From Piscirickettsiaceae bacterium (lineage in GTDB: Bacteria > Pseudomonadota > Gammaproteobacteria > Nitrosococcales > Methylophagaceae): a DNA stretch of 64,000 nt. The stretch is from assembly GCA_013215775.1 (NCBI GenBank), contig JABSQO010000003.1, positions 1 through 64,000 on the forward strand, written 5' to 3'. Below are positions 1 through 10,036 of this stretch, one piece after another. Made by a program: the position numbers and the translations under genes. How positions within the stretch are numbered: position 1 is the stretch's first letter; the number at the start of each line of letters is the position of its first letter. The notes beneath the pieces were generated by a model. The model worked only from the letters and a program-made list of their open reading frames with translations, did no database searches and was not told the DNA's origin.

Positions 1-5
1 TTCGC

Positions 6-1127
6 TCATAAGCCCTCACCCATTAAAGCCTGAACTTCAGCAGGTGTCACTTTGTCACCTGTTTTGTTGTCCCAAGCGTTGCGTTCATAAGTAATAACAG
101 CTGCTAGATCAACAGCAGAGAGTTGTTTGGCAAAAGCGGGCATTGCAGTCCCCGTTTTACCGTCCATAACAATTTTCAAATGTTCTGCCATTTCACCTGT
201 AGCGATAGCACTGCCATTAAGAGCAGGAAAGATGGGAGGCATGCCTTCACCACCTGCCTGATGGCAGACAGCACAGTTCTTCTCGTAGACCATTGCGCCC
301 TGAACCATCAGATCATCCATGGTCCATTCTTTTTGTGATGACGCAGCCACAGCCAATTTGCTGGCTTTTTGTTCTTGTAACCATGTTTGATATTCTGGCT
401 CTGTGACCGCTTTAACTTCAATCGGCATAAACCCATGATGTTTACCGCATAATTCTGCACATTGCCCACGATATGTACCAGGCTCATTGATACGTGTCCA
501 TGATTCATTAATGAATCCGGGTACAGCATCTTTCTTAACGGCAAGATCAGGTACCCACCAAGCATGAATCACATCATTTGAGGTGAATAAAAAACGAATT
601 TTTTTATCTATGGGGACAACTAAGGGATTATCAACTTCGAGCAAGTAGTTAGGGTTTTTCTTCTTTTTGTTTTCTATTTCTTCTTTGGATGTGGCTAAAA
701 CACTGAAAAAATCGACGTCTTCGCCAATATATTTATAGTGCCATTTCCATTGATAGCCGGTCACTAGAATATCAATATCTGATTCAGTGGAATCGTACAT
801 GTCGACAAGTACGGCAGTAGCCGGAACAGCCATGGCAATAAGAATGAAAAAGGGGACAATCGACCAGATGATTTCTACAGTAACATGTTCATGAAACTGT
901 ACGGCTTCATGCCCTTTCGACTTTCGGTGATGAAAAATGGACCAAAACATTACACCAAAAACAACAACAGCTATAGCCAGACAGACATAGAATATGGTCA
1001 TGTGTAAACCATATATCGCTTGACTAGTGTCGGTGACACCTATGGGCATATTGAGGTCCCAGGCAGAATATGTACTACCCGGATAGAGTACGAAAGCGAT
1101 GCAGAACAGATTGATAAACCTACCCAT
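6..1127 (-). CDS. coxB: Cytochrome c oxidase subunit II with fused C-terminal cytochrome c domain
   Basis: Electron-entry subunit of a heme-copper terminal oxidase in the inner membrane. The 373-residue product has a signal peptide or first hydrophobic segment, two transmembrane helices (about 43-65 and 83-105), then a periplasmic cupredoxin domain with the CuA ligands (His in DVIHAWW, and CAELCGKHHGFM). A linker leads to a cytochrome c domain with heme site CAVCH and an axial Met in GTAMPAF. The extra heme makes this the caa3-like type, longer than plain CoxB. I chose the ATG at 1127, which has AAGGAA about 12 nt upstream and starts a signal-like sequence; an in-frame start at 1181 would add 18 residues that do not look like signal peptide. 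The rest of the operon (coxA etc.) would lie left of the window. Confidence 0.95.
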   Translation of the reverse strand: MGRFINLFCIAFVLYPGSTYSAWDLNMPIGVTDTSQAIYGLHMTIFYVCLAIAVVVFGVMFWSIFHHRKSKGHEAVQFHEHVTVEIIWSIVPFFILIAMAVPATAVLVDMYDSTESDIDILVTGYQWKWHYKYIGEDVDFFSVLATSKEEIENKKKKNPNYLLEVDNPLVVPIDKKIRFLFTSNDVIHAWWVPDLAVKKDAVPGFINESWTRINEPGTYRGQCAELCGKHHGFMPIEVKAVTEPEYQTWLQEQKASKLAVAASSQKEWTMDDLMVQGAMVYEKNCAVCHQAGGEGMPPIFPALNGSAIATGEMAEHLKIVMDGKTGTAMPAFAKQLSAVDLAAVITYERNAWDNKTGDKVTPAEVQALMGEGL

Positions 1128-1235
1128 AATAATATAGTTTCCTTGCTTACTAGTTATGCCTTTCCAGGCAAGATCTTGCATGAACTATTATTTACGTTTC
1201 GGCTCAGAGTATATGGGGGTTTTTAATATTGGTAA

Positions 1236-1258
1236 AGTCAAATGATTCTCATTTGACT
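1236..1258. promoter_or_regulatory. 23-bp perfect palindrome resembling a Fur box, upstream of coxB
   Basis: Two 10-base arms (AGTCAAATGA and its complement) flank a 3-base centre. The core AATGATTCTCATT matches the Fur consensus core AATGATAATCATT at all but two positions. It lies about 110 bp upstream of the coxB start, between coxB and the end of maeA. Neither strand has a T-run directly after the arms, so it does not look like a terminator. Fur binding is inference. Confidence 0.4.
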
Positions 1259-1345
1259 AAAAAAATCAATAACTTCCCCATTTTTAGTGGGCTCAACAAG
1301 CTTAATTTAATTTTCGAAATCCAGCTGTATTGAACTTTATTAGTA

Positions 1346-3031
1346 TCAAATTCGCTTATATTGACGATAGTTTGGCAACCAGAAATTGCTTTCTATTGCA
1401 TCTGTTAACTGTTGATCTGTCATCTTGTCAGCAAAGCCTTGCTTTTGTGCCAGTTTAGCGACAGAAAAAGCAATCTTTTTACTTAAGTCAGCTATATCAG
1501 CTAAAGGTGGTAACAACGCCCCTTCCCCAGTGACAATAACAGGTGACGCTTGTGCCAATTCCTCACTAGAAGTCATCAACATTTCATCCGTGATCCGCGT
1601 TATTTTTGCCGCCACAACAGCCAAGCCGAAACCAGGGAAAATATAACTGTTATTACACTGCGGGATCGGATAAGACTCACCCTTATATTGAACAGGATCA
1701 AACGGGCTTCCCGTTGCTATGATAGCGCGACCATCTGTCCATTCAATCAATTGTTCTGGTGTTGCTTCAATTTTTTTCGATGGATTGCTTAATGGCAAAA
1801 TAATCGGCCTATCACAGCTATTTTGCATCGTTTTAATAATTGATTCTGTGAATAAACCTGGCTGTCCTGAAACACCGATTAACACGGTAGGTTTCGCAAA
1901 ACTCATTACATCAATTAATGGTGCATATTGCTCGGTATATTCCCAACCTGTTAGATTTGCTTTCTTTTGAGCTAAGTTTTGTTGAAAATCTAATAAATCG
2001 GATGAATCTTCGGTCAATAAACCATATCGTCCCACCATATAAATCTGACTGCGTGCTTGTTGTTCTGATAGTCCTTCTGTGCACATCTGAGCCACAAGTT
2101 GTTCGGCAATACCACAACCTGCTGATCCAGCACCAACAAAAACGATTCGTTGATCTGCAAGTCGTTCATTTTTGGCATAACTTGCAGCCAATAAAGTCCC
2201 TACAGTGACAGCCGCCGTACCTTGAATATCATCATTAAAGCAACAAATTTGGTCTCGATAACGGGTTAATAATGGCAACGCTTTAGTTTGTTGAAAATCT
2301 TCAAATTGGAGTAATACTTCAGGCCATCTTTTTTTAATGGCTGTCACAAATAATTCTAGGAATTCATCATACTCTTCTGTTTCAACACGTTCATGATGCC
2401 AGCCCATATAAAGCGGGTCATCAAGTAGTTGCTGATTGTTAGTTCCTACATCTAACACGATGGGTAAAGTATAAGCAGGACTGATCCCTGCACAAGCGGT
2501 ATATAAAGATAGCTTACCAATGGGAATGCCCATACCACCAATACCTTGATCACCTAAACCAAGAATTCGACTACCATCAGTAACAACAATGACCTTTACA
2601 TTTTTTTTGGTGACACTGTTTAGTATTCCGTCAATATTGTGCCGATCAGGATAAGCAATAAACAATCCTCGAGCACGTCGGTATATTTCAGAGAATCGCT
2701 CACAAGCCTCACCCACAACAGGGGTATAAATAATGGGCATCATCTCTTCAATATGTTGTTGAATTAAACTATAAAACAACGTCTCATTACTATCTTGGAT
2801 AGCACGTAGATAAATATGCTTATTAATAGGCTCATCAAAGCTTGAAAACTGCAAATAGCAACGGCTTACTTGTTGCTCAATTGTCTCATGTGCATCGGGA
2901 AGTAAGCCAATTAGGTTAAAATCTTCACGTTCTTCATCACTAAATGCAGAACCTTTATTTAGTAGCGGGATACTCAATAATGTTGGGCCAGAATAATTAA
3001 GATAAATCGGGCCATTTGTATTGAGTGTCAT
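1346..3031 (-). CDS. maeA: NAD-dependent malic enzyme
   Basis: Oxidative decarboxylation of malate to pyruvate with NAD+, in the cytoplasm. The 561-residue length and sequence closely match Escherichia coli MaeA (about 565 aa): an N-terminal stretch with [50 protein letters not shown], the metal-binding [16 protein letters not shown], and a Rossmann [13 protein letters not shown] near residue 305. It lies 43 bp downstream of sufT in the same direction, so read-through from the suf operon is possible. The gap holds AGGATG as a ribosome site and a T-run but no GC-rich stem. In a methylotroph the enzyme would supply pyruvate from C4 acids; that role is inference. Confidence 0.96.
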   Translation of the reverse strand: MTLNTNGPIYLNYSGPTLLSIPLLNKGSAFSDEEREDFNLIGLLPDAHETIEQQVSRCYLQFSSFDEPINKHIYLRAIQDSNETLFYSLIQQHIEEMMPIIYTPVVGEACERFSEIYRRARGLFIAYPDRHNIDGILNSVTKKNVKVIVVTDGSRILGLGDQGIGGMGIPIGKLSLYTACAGISPAYTLPIVLDVGTNNQQLLDDPLYMGWHHERVETEEYDEFLELFVTAIKKRWPEVLLQFEDFQQTKALPLLTRYRDQICCFNDDIQGTAAVTVGTLLAASYAKNERLADQRIVFVGAGSAGCGIAEQLVAQMCTEGLSEQQARSQIYMVGRYGLLTEDSSDLLDFQQNLAQKKANLTGWEYTEQYAPLIDVMSFAKPTVLIGVSGQPGLFTESIIKTMQNSCDRPIILPLSNPSKKIEATPEQLIEWTDGRAIIATGSPFDPVQYKGESYPIPQCNNSYIFPGFGLAVVAAKITRITDEMLMTSSEELAQASPVIVTGEGALLPPLADIADLSKKIAFSVAKLAQKQGFADKMTDQQLTDAIESNFWLPNYRQYKRI

Positions 3032-3074
3032 CTTTCATCCTAAAAAAACATTAATAATTGCACAAAATCTTAAC

Positions 3075-3407
3075 CTAAAACATCCCCAATTGTAACTGTG
3101 CGGCTTCGGTCATCATGTCTTTAGTCCAAGGTGGTTCCCAGACTAATTCGACTTTAACTTCATTTACGTTCGGTACTGTCGCTACTTTAGCTTCTATATC
3201 TCCAGGAAATGATTGTGCCACTGGGCAGCCCGGGGCTGTTAAGGTCATATTGATATCAACTTTTTTATCTTCACTAATATTGATATCGTAAATCAATCCG
3301 AGTTCATAAATATTGATTGGAATTTCGGGATCATAGATGGTTTTTAACATCTCAATCACGTCTTCTTTCAATTCGTCTAAGCTAACTTCGAAATAGTGTT
3401 CGCTCAT
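3075..3407 (-). CDS. sufT: SUF-associated MIP18/DUF59 protein (SufT-type)
   Basis: A 110-residue cytoplasmic protein of the MIP18/DUF59 family that helps load Fe-S clusters onto targets. Diagnostic are YDPEIPINIYELGLIYD near residue 25 and the conserved cysteine in LTAPGCPVA, with the C-terminal VELVWEPPWTKDMM. This is the short form usually found as the last gene of suf operons; the longer SufT proteins carry an N-terminal extension absent here. It starts 3 nt after the sufU stop, so it is translationally coupled to the operon. The exact role of the short form is less well established than for the other suf genes. Confidence 0.88.
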   Translation of the reverse strand: MSEHYFEVSLDELKEDVIEMLKTIYDPEIPINIYELGLIYDINISEDKKVDINMTLTAPGCPVAQSFPGDIEAKVATVPNVNEVKVELVWEPPWTKDMMTEAAQLQLGMF

Positions 3408-3410
3408 TTC

Positions 3411-3863
3411 TTACTCCGTAGTTATTGAAATATCATGGTCACTATCCATAGCTGCATGCATGGTATGCCATGATAAAGTGGCACATTTAACTCGTGCTGG
3501 AAATTCTTTAACACCACTCAACACTTCTAATTTACCTAAGGTAGTGCTATCTACTTCTTCACCAGTCATCTGTTTATGAACTTGGTCATAAAGTGTTTCG
3601 GCTTCTGCTAATGTTTTACCTTTGAGTGCCTCAGTCATCAGTGATGCCGATGCAACTGAAATGGCACAACCACTCCCTTGAAAACTGACATCTTCTATCA
3701 CGTCATCATCTAACTTAACGAACACAACTAAGGTGTCCCCACATAATGGGTTATTACCATGTGCTAAATGATTTGCATCATCCATTTCACGAAAGTTACG
3801 AGGTTTTTTATTATGGTCCATGATCACTTGCTGGTAGAGATCTCTTAAATCTGCACTACTCAT
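3411..3863 (-). CDS. sufU: SUF system scaffold/sulfur-transfer protein SufU
   Basis: A 150-residue protein of the NifU/IscU-N family. Ligand residues Cys41, Asp43, Cys66 and Cys127 are all present ([22 protein letters not shown]), and the extra segment between Cys66 and Cys127 is typical of SufU rather than IscU. In Bacillus subtilis SufU is a zinc protein that takes sulfur from SufS; the same role is expected here because SufE is not in the operon. The start codon overlaps the sufS stop by 4 nt (ATGA type). A SufU-type operon in a gammaproteobacterium differs from the E. coli sufABCDSE layout. Confidence 0.93.
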   Translation of the reverse strand: MSSADLRDLYQQVIMDHNKKPRNFREMDDANHLAHGNNPLCGDTLVVFVKLDDDVIEDVSFQGSGCAISVASASLMTEALKGKTLAEAETLYDQVHKQMTGEEVDSTTLGKLEVLSGVKEFPARVKCATLSWHTMHAAMDSDHDISITTE

Positions 3864-5083
3864 GCAAATAGCTCCTGTACTTTTTTGATCCCCGATACTA
3901 AAGAATCGACTTCTTCTATGGTGTTATAAAAGGCAAATGAAGCCCGTGCGGTAGCAGGTATTCCATAAAACTGCATCACAGGTTGAGCACAGTGGTGTCC
4001 AGTACGAATGGCGACACCTTGTTGATCAAATATCGTACCCACATCATGTGGATGTACACCGTCAATCATAAAGGACAATACGCTTGCTTTGTGTTCAGCT
4101 GTACCAATAATTCTAACGCCATCGATAGCGTTCAGTTTTTCAGTAGCTGCTATTAGTAAGTTATGTTCATGTTCAGCTAGATTTGAAACGCCCAAGTTCT
4201 GCATATAATCAATTGCAGCACCAAAACCAATTGCACCTGCAATATTCGGTGTGCCCGCTTCAAATTTATAAGGTAATTCATTATATTGAGTGTGTTCAAA
4301 ACTGACTGATAAAATCATGTCACCACCACCCTGCCAAGGAGGCATTTCTTCTAATAAATCCTGTTTGCCATACAATGCACCTATACCTGTCGGCGCAAAC
4401 ATTTTATGACCTGAAAACACATAAAAATCACAATCTAAATCTTGTACATCAACGACCATATGCGGCACGGCTTGTGCACCATCAAGTAAAACTGGAATAT
4501 TTTTAGCATGTGCTTTAACAATCATTTCTTTAACAGGATTAATAGTTCCTAACGCATTAGAGACATGACCTACTGCTAAGATCTTGGTCCGTGTCGTTAA
4601 CAAATCATCAAATGTCGATAGATCTAGCTCACCCACTTCAGTCATGGGAATGACTTTTAGCTTGGCACCAGTTTGTTCACATAATATCTGCCACGGCACA
4701 ATATTGGCGTGATGTTCTAAATGACTGATCAATATTTCATCGCCAGCTTGTAGCTGTGGTCGAACGAAACTTTGGGCAACTAAATTAATAGCTTCTGTCG
4801 CACCACGAACAAAGATAATCTCTTTATCTGATTTTGCATTTATAAAACCACGAACTTTGTCACGGGCACCTTCATAGGCATCGGTAGCACGTTGGCTTAA
4901 ACGATGTACACCACGGTGCACATTGGCATTGTCTTTTCGATAATAGTCAGCTACGGCATCAATCACCTGAATCGGTTTCTGACTACTTGCTGCATTATCA
5001 AGATATACCAACGGATGTCCATTAACATTCTGGTCAAGAATTGGGAACTCTTGTCTAATTGCTTGAAGATCTAGATGACTCAT
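3860..5083 (-). CDS. sufS: Cysteine desulfurase SufS (class II, PLP)
   Basis: Converts L-cysteine to alanine and a protein persulfide, feeding sulfur to the Fe-S assembly complex. The 407-residue protein has the PLP-binding lysine at K227 in [16 protein letters not shown], the AASSQKP motif near the N-terminus, and the catalytic cysteine in RTGHHCAQP near residue 365, on the short loop of class II enzymes. It overlaps sufD by 4 nt and sufU by 4 nt, so translation is coupled. Length and motif spacing match the family; nothing is truncated. Confidence 0.96.
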   Translation of the reverse strand: MSHLDLQAIRQEFPILDQNVNGHPLVYLDNAASSQKPIQVIDAVADYYRKDNANVHRGVHRLSQRATDAYEGARDKVRGFINAKSDKEIIFVRGATEAINLVAQSFVRPQLQAGDEILISHLEHHANIVPWQILCEQTGAKLKVIPMTEVGELDLSTFDDLLTTRTKILAVGHVSNALGTINPVKEMIVKAHAKNIPVLLDGAQAVPHMVVDVQDLDCDFYVFSGHKMFAPTGIGALYGKQDLLEEMPPWQGGGDMILSVSFEHTQYNELPYKFEAGTPNIAGAIGFGAAIDYMQNLGVSNLAEHEHNLLIAATEKLNAIDGVRIIGTAEHKASVLSFMIDGVHPHDVGTIFDQQGVAIRTGHHCAQPVMQFYGIPATARASFAFYNTIEEVDSLVSGIKKVQELFA

Positions 5084-6390
5084 CCTGATATTCCACCTTG
5101 TGGTAGACGTCGTTCAATCACTTTTGACAAGGCATTACGAATGTCTTCTGCAGGAATTCTATCCAAAACATCTACAGCAAAAGCATGAGTCAGTAAGCTA
5201 CGCGCACTAACTTCATCCAAGCCACGCGTTCTTAAATAAAATAATTGATCTTTATCGATTTGGCCGACTGTGCTGCCATGTCCACACTTGACATCATCAG
5301 CATAAATTTCCATTTCCGGTTTACTGTCAATTTCGCAACCACGAGATAATAATAAATTCTTATTTTGTTGATTAGCATCGGTCTTTTGTGCATCTTTATG
5401 CACAATCACTTTGCCATTAAAGACCGCATGTGAATTGTCATCTAAGACACCTTTATACAATTCTTCACTAGTCGTATTCGGTACAACATGATCAATTCGT
5501 GTGTGATTATCAATATGCTGTTCATCATTCAGTAGATATAAACCATCCATCGTGACATGCGATTGTTCACCCAATAATTGACTGTGGACATCATTCCGTA
5601 CCAACTTGCCACCAAGAGAAATACTATTAGTAAGCCATTGACTGCTTGTCGCTTGTTTTGCCGCCAAAGTCGCGATATGAAAGGCATTGTCAGATTCTTG
5701 CTGTAACTTGTAATGTTTCAGTTCTGCATTTTCTGCCAATGATACTTCCGTCACAACATTGGTAAAATAGGACTCATCATTCAGTCCGACATAATGTTCA
5801 ATCACTGTCGCCTTGCTATTCGCTTCAAGCTTAATTACATTGCGAAGATGTATCGCTAAATTTTGGGTAGTTCCACTATTAATGACCAATAATTCAATTG
5901 GTTTTTCAATGTGGACATCTTCTGCCACGGTAATGACAACACCTTCATTCATCAACATCGTATTGAGAGCTGTTAATCCTGCTTTTGCAAGATCAACTTG
6001 TTGGCCTAATACCTGATCAATACTGCTCACCGATGCTGAGAAAGGGGAAACATTTAATCCATCTTCAACACTATCAATTGTCGATAGTTTTTGTGAAAAC
6101 ACACCGTCGACAATAACAATTCGATAAGTATTTTCTATTAGTGCAAGTTGATCACATTGTTCAATACTCAGGCTAAATGTGTCGGCATCATGAGTAAATA
6201 ATTGCTGTGAAAGCGACCATAAACTGGTGTATTTCCAATCTTCCACTTTTTTAGCTGGCAAGCTATTATTTTTGAATTGCATAGCTGCTTGCTGCCGCAA
6301 TTCATTTAACCACGCTAGATCCTGCCCCGCCAAAATGCTACTTTCAGCAACGCTGGCAAAATCAGTCGCCAGATCCGTTAATTGCTTCAT
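5080..6390 (-). CDS. sufD: Fe-S assembly scaffold subunit SufD
   Basis: 436-residue partner of SufB in the SufBC2D scaffold. The right-handed parallel beta-helix core is suggested by the repetitive beta-rich middle, and the family signature [23 protein letters not shown] lies near residue 355 (written here in part: [10 protein letters not shown], then [10 protein letters not shown]). The N-terminal third has the usual SufD helical region with [11 protein letters not shown]. It overlaps sufC by 4 nt upstream and sufS by 4 nt downstream. Compared with SufB it lacks the conserved cysteine-rich assembly face, as expected for the paralog. Confidence 0.95.
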   Translation of the reverse strand: MKQLTDLATDFASVAESSILAGQDLAWLNELRQQAAMQFKNNSLPAKKVEDWKYTSLWSLSQQLFTHDADTFSLSIEQCDQLALIENTYRIVIVDGVFSQKLSTIDSVEDGLNVSPFSASVSSIDQVLGQQVDLAKAGLTALNTMLMNEGVVITVAEDVHIEKPIELLVINSGTTQNLAIHLRNVIKLEANSKATVIEHYVGLNDESYFTNVVTEVSLAENAELKHYKLQQESDNAFHIATLAAKQATSSQWLTNSISLGGKLVRNDVHSQLLGEQSHVTMDGLYLLNDEQHIDNHTRIDHVVPNTTSEELYKGVLDDNSHAVFNGKVIVHKDAQKTDANQQNKNLLLSRGCEIDSKPEMEIYADDVKCGHGSTVGQIDKDQLFYLRTRGLDEVSARSLLTHAFAVDVLDRIPAEDIRNALSKVIERRLPQGGISG

Positions 6391-7148
6391 GCTGGTTGAC
6401 CTTCAGGCGTATCGTGGATCCAGCTATAACCTTTTGCTTCTAACTCTTTCGCTAATTCTTTATCACCTGATTTAACAATCTGGCCATTGGAAAGGACATG
6501 GACATAGTCTGGCACAATATAATCCAGTAAACGCTGATAATGGGTGATCATCACAATTGAACGATCGGGTGAACGTAAGGCATTCACCCCTTTCGATACC
6601 ACTTTTAATGCATCGATATCTAAACCAGAATCTGTTTCATCTAGAATGGCTAATGTGGGTTCAAGTAATGCCATTTGCAAAATTTCATTACGCTTTTTCT
6701 CACCACCAGAAAAGCCTTCATTAACTCCGCGGTGTAGGAATTGTTCATCCATTTTAACCAGTTCTAATTTACTACGTACTAAGGTCAAAAAATCGATAGC
6801 GTCAAGATCATCTAAGCCTTGATGTTTTCGTACCGCATTCAATGCTGCTTTCAGTAAATAGATATTGCTTACGCCTGGGATTTCCACTGGATATTGAAAT
6901 GCCAAAAACACACCACGTTGAGCACGTTCTTCAGCTTTTAACGCCAATAAGTCTTCACCTTGGTAAGTCACGGTGCCTTGAGTAACCTCATAACCATCGC
7001 GACCCGCAATGACGTTTGACAACGTGCTTTTTCCTGAGCCATTTGGCCCCATGATGGCATGCACCTCACCGGCATTAACAGTCAGATTAATACCACGCAA
7101 TATTTCTTTGCCATCCACACTGGCATGAAGGTTTTTAATTTCTAACAT
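6387..7148 (-). CDS. sufC: Fe-S assembly ATPase SufC
   Basis: ABC-type ATPase that drives conformational change in the SufBCD scaffold. The 253-residue protein shows Walker [10 protein letters not shown] near residue 35, Q-loop [14 protein letters not shown] signature [14 protein letters not shown], Walker [13 protein letters not shown] and the switch histidine in [13 protein letters not shown]. The EKKRNE variant signature is specific to SufC and separates it from transporter ATPases. It lies 21 bp after sufB and overlaps sufD by 4 nt. Confidence 0.97.
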   Translation of the reverse strand: MLEIKNLHASVDGKEILRGINLTVNAGEVHAIMGPNGSGKSTLSNVIAGRDGYEVTQGTVTYQGEDLLALKAEERAQRGVFLAFQYPVEIPGVSNIYLLKAALNAVRKHQGLDDLDAIDFLTLVRSKLELVKMDEQFLHRGVNEGFSGGEKKRNEILQMALLEPTLAILDETDSGLDIDALKVVSKGVNALRSPDRSIVMITHYQRLLDYIVPDYVHVLSNGQIVKSGDKELAKELEAKGYSWIHDTPEGQPA

Positions 7149-7169
7149 TTATATTCTCTATTTAAGTAT

Positions 7170-8615
7170 TTAACCGACAGAACCTTCTAGGGACAACCCT
7201 AATAAGTTCTGTGCTTCTACCGCAAATTCCATCGGTAATTGACGCATCACTTGCTTACAAAAGCCATTCACAATCATTGATACTGCATCTTCGGTATCTA
7301 AGCCGCGTTGTTTGCAATAAAACAACTGATCTTCACTAATTTTTGATGTCGACGCTTCATGTTCGACTTGGGCTGTCGGATTCTTCACTTCAATATAAGG
7401 GAAGGTATGTGCTGCACACTGATCACCCATTAACAATGAATCACATTCGGTGTAGTTACGGGCATTTTCAGCATTAGGTCCAATCCGTATCAAACCACGG
7501 TACGCATTTTGCGACCGACCTGCTGAGATACCTTTGGATATAACGGTTGAACTGGTATTTTTGCCAAGATGAATCATTTTTGTGCCAGTATCAGCTTGTT
7601 GCATATTATTGGTAACCGCTACCGAATAAAATTCCCCAACCGAGTTATCTCCTCGCAAAATCACGCTTGGATATTTCCAAGTGATTGCCGAACCTGTTTC
7701 AACTTGAGTCCATGAGACTTTTGAGCTAACACCGCGGCATAATGCTCGCTTAGTGACAAAATTGAAAATACCACCTACACCATTTTTATCACCGGGATAC
7801 CAGTTCTGTACGGTTGAATATTTAATCTCAGCACGATCATGCGCTACCAACTCGACCACCGCAGCATGTAATTGATTTTCATCACGCATTGGTGCTGTAC
7901 AACCTTCAAGATAGCTTACATAAGCATCATCATCGGCAATAATAAGTGTCCGCTCAAACTGGCCAGTATTAGCGGCATTGATACGGAAATATGTCGATAA
8001 TTCCATCGGGCATCGTACACCTTTAGGAATATAAACAAATGAACCGTCACTAAACACAGCAGAATTCAATGCAGCATAAAAGTTGTCTTTATAAGGCACT
8101 ACACTGCCTAAGTATTTTTTGATCAATTCTGGATGTTCGTGCACTGCTTTTGAAAATGGCATAAAAATGATGCCATCTTCTGCCAATTTATCTTGAAAAG
8201 TATTCGCAACAGAGACACTATCAAAAACCGCATCAACAGCAACACCTGCAAGACGAGCACGTTCATCTAATGGCACACCGAGTTTTTCATAGGTACGTAA
8301 TAATTCCGGATCAACTTCATCCAAGCTTTTAGGGCCATCTGTCTTTGACTTCGGTGCTGAGTAATAACTAATAGATTGATAGTCAATTTCAGGATAATGA
8401 ACATGCGCCCACTTTGGTGTTTCTAACGTTAGCCAATAACGATAAGCCTGCAAACGCCATTCTAATAAAAACTCCGGCTCACCTTTGATTCGTGAAATAT
8501 CACGAACAGTCTGTTCTGTTAAACCGGGTAAAAAAGTATCCGATTCAATATCAGTGACAAAGCCAGCCTGATAATCACTCTCTAATACGTCATCTATTTG
8601 TTGTTGTTCAGCCAT
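7170..8615 (-). CDS. sufB: Fe-S assembly scaffold subunit SufB
   Basis: Main scaffold subunit on which the nascent cluster forms. The 481-residue product contains the family stretches [26 protein letters not shown], and near the C-terminus [20 protein letters not shown], with the conserved cysteine in QLFYCKQRG and the glutamate/histidine cluster-assembly region. I chose the ATG at 8615 because GGTGAG sits a few bases upstream; a GTG three codons earlier (8624) is possible. The start lies inside the end of the regulator gene (8-nt overlap), so translation is coupled. Confidence 0.96.
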   Translation of the reverse strand: MAEQQQIDDVLESDYQAGFVTDIESDTFLPGLTEQTVRDISRIKGEPEFLLEWRLQAYRYWLTLETPKWAHVHYPEIDYQSISYYSAPKSKTDGPKSLDEVDPELLRTYEKLGVPLDERARLAGVAVDAVFDSVSVANTFQDKLAEDGIIFMPFSKAVHEHPELIKKYLGSVVPYKDNFYAALNSAVFSDGSFVYIPKGVRCPMELSTYFRINAANTGQFERTLIIADDDAYVSYLEGCTAPMRDENQLHAAVVELVAHDRAEIKYSTVQNWYPGDKNGVGGIFNFVTKRALCRGVSSKVSWTQVETGSAITWKYPSVILRGDNSVGEFYSVAVTNNMQQADTGTKMIHLGKNTSSTVISKGISAGRSQNAYRGLIRIGPNAENARNYTECDSLLMGDQCAAHTFPYIEVKNPTAQVEHEASTSKISEDQLFYCKQRGLDTEDAVSMIVNGFCKQVMRQLPMEFAVEAQNLLGLSLEGSVG

Positions 8616-9078
8616 GTATCTCACCGTTATGTAATGTTGCTGATGGATAAAAATGTATCGGGCTTACGCCTGATGATTGGGGTACTAACATATCGGATAA
8701 CTTCACCTCATCCAATGCGTGATAAACCGCATTATTGATACGTGTCCAATTCGTTTGCACATCACAATGTGATTCTTGTTCACAGTGGATTTCTTCACTG
8801 ACACATTCTGTCAATGCAATCGGACCTTCCAGTGCAGTAATGATTTCAGCCACTGAAATATTTTTAGGATTACGCGTTAAGTTATATCCACCATGCGCAC
8901 CACGTTCAGATTGCAATAAGTCAGCATGAGATAGTGCTTTTAATACTTTTCTCACTGTTGGCAATGGCATTTGAACCGCATCAGACAAAGTATGTGCACT
9001 ATGTTGCTGATACGTTTTTGATGCAAGATAACTCATCAAAACAATACCGTAATCTGTCAATTTACTCATACGTAACAT
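8608..9078 (-). CDS. sufR: Rrf2-family regulator of the suf operon
   Basis: 156-residue winged-helix repressor of the Rrf2 family, SUF-associated subgroup. The helix-turn-helix lies about residues 28-60 ([19 protein letters not shown]) followed by the wing RGAHGGYNL. Three cysteines (C92, C99, C105) in [10 protein letters not shown]...SHC suit Fe-S cluster ligation, so the protein likely senses cluster status and represses its own operon. The ATG at 9078 is preferred: GGGAGGG lies 6-7 bp upstream. A TTG at 9093 would put that ribosome site inside the gene. The symbol is used for the SUF-operon regulator; it is not the cyanobacterial SufR. Confidence 0.9.
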   Translation of the reverse strand: MLRMSKLTDYGIVLMSYLASKTYQQHSAHTLSDAVQMPLPTVRKVLKALSHADLLQSERGAHGGYNLTRNPKNISVAEIITALEGPIALTECVSEEIHCEQESHCDVQTNWTRINNAVYHALDEVKLSDMLVPQSSGVSPIHFYPSATLHNGEIHG

Positions 9079-9090
9079 GTCATTCCCTCC

Positions 9091-9117
9091 CAATTGATAC
9101 CATTATAGTACCAATTG
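9091..9117. promoter_or_regulatory. 27-bp near-perfect palindrome, putative suf operator
   Basis: CAATTG stands at both ends (9091-9096 and 9112-9117), and the inner 15 bases are also largely symmetric about 9104. It covers the -10 box, the transcription start and almost reaches the ribosome site of the regulator gene. Binding by the operon's own Rrf2 protein is the obvious inference. It does not resemble the E. coli type 1 IscR motif. Confidence 0.6.
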
Positions 9118-9130
9118 AATTAATAACCAA
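9094..9130 (-). promoter_or_regulatory. suf operon promoter
   Basis: On the minus strand TTGGTT (9125-9130) is followed by a 17-bp spacer and a perfect TATAAT (9102-9107). Transcription would start near 9094-9096, only about 16-18 nt before the ATG at 9078, so the leader is little more than the ribosome site. The overlap with the palindrome suggests repression by occlusion. Confidence 0.7.
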
Positions 9131-9213
9131 GTCTAACACTCGGTTATTTCAACTAATCATCACTAGCAAAATGTGAGAGAATGTGCCGCTGGTGAACTTT
9201 ATCGATATTGTGC

Positions 9214-9231
9214 TTACTAAGAAATTAGTAA
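9214..9231. repeat. Short inverted repeat upstream of the FKBP gene
   Basis: TTACTAA and TTAGTAA surround a 4-base loop, 54 bp before the ATG of the isomerase gene. It could be an operator or a weak leader hairpin. No function can be assigned. Confidence 0.3.
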
Positions 9232-9284
9232 TAAACAAGCGATGATATTTTTAACCTAATACTTACTATATAGAGCATATTTAA

Positions 9285-9974
9285 ATGAAATTAAAAACAC
9301 TCATATTTCTACCTTTTATATTTTTTGGAGCACAAGCAATGGCTGATGATCACGCCGCTACATTAGACACTGAACAACAGCAACTAAGCTATATTTTTGG
9401 TATTCAAGTTGGCCAAAACATGTTGGCTGAAGGCGTAGACCTTGAGATGGAAGCATTTTCTGCCGGTGTTGCAGACATGTTTGCAGGCAAACAACCACAA
9501 TTAGATCAAGCAACAGCCGAAAAAATCATTACAGCATTCCAACAAGGAAAAGCCAAAGAAATGGCTGCCGAAATGAATAAAAAACAAACTCTAGCTCAAA
9601 CTTATATGGACGAAAATGCTAAGAAAGATGGCGTTATCACCACTGATAGTGGCTTGCAATATAGGATCATCACCGCAGGTGATGGGGCGACACCGACTAC
9701 CGAAGATAAAGTTATTGCCCACTATAAAGGTACATTATTAGACGGTACTGTATTTGATAGTTCATATGACCGTGACGAACCCGCAACCTTCCCTGTAACA
9801 GGTGTTATTCAAGGCTGGCAAGAAACATTGCAACTAATGAAAGAAGGCGCTAAATGGGAAATTGTTGTTCCTGCTAACTTGGCTTATGGTCCTCGTGGCG
9901 CGGGTCAAGGTTCTCCAATTGGCCCTAACGAAACATTGATTTTTGAAATTGAGTTAATTGCTATCACTCAATAA
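9285..9974 (+). CDS. Periplasmic FKBP-type peptidyl-prolyl cis-trans isomerase (FkpA/Mip type)
   Basis: Folding helper that isomerises X-Pro bonds in the periplasm. The 229-residue precursor has a cleavable signal peptide (about residues 1-20, ending AQAMA), an N-terminal helical dimerisation domain with LSYIFGIQVGQNM, and a C-terminal FKBP domain from about residue 120 with VIAHYKGTLLDGTVFDSSYDR and the active-site stretch IPANLAYG-like VVPANLAYGPRG ending in LIFEIELI. The Mip/FkpA architecture is complete. It is transcribed away from the suf operon and followed by a long hairpin. The specific symbol (fkpA, fklB or mip) cannot be settled from sequence alone. Confidence 0.93.
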   Translation: MKLKTLIFLPFIFFGAQAMADDHAATLDTEQQQLSYIFGIQVGQNMLAEGVDLEMEAFSAGVADMFAGKQPQLDQATAEKIITAFQQGKAKEMAAEMNKKQTLAQTYMDENAKKDGVITTDSGLQYRIITAGDGATPTTEDKVIAHYKGTLLDGTVFDSSYDRDEPATFPVTGVIQGWQETLQLMKEGAKWEIVVPANLAYGPRGAGQGSPIGPNETLIFEIELIAITQ

Positions 9975-9986
9975 TCAGCTGAATAT

Positions 9987-10013
9987 GAAGTGCCAGAGCA
10001 ATTCTGGCACTTC
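9987..10013 (+). other. 11-bp perfect stem-loop without T-tract between FKBP and DUF1223 genes
   Basis: GAAGTGCCAGA and its exact complement enclose a 5-base loop, 12 bp after the isomerase stop. No T-run follows, so it is not a standard intrinsic terminator. It may protect the 3' end of the isomerase mRNA or slow read-through into the next gene 24 bp further on. Confidence 0.6.
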
Positions 10014-10036
10014 ATCAATGATATGGGAGATGTACG

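Noticed and set aside
1236-1258. Perfect inverted repeat read as a terminator for maeA or coxB
   Set aside because: Neither strand has a T-run directly downstream of the stem; the A/T run lies on the wrong side for the minus strand.
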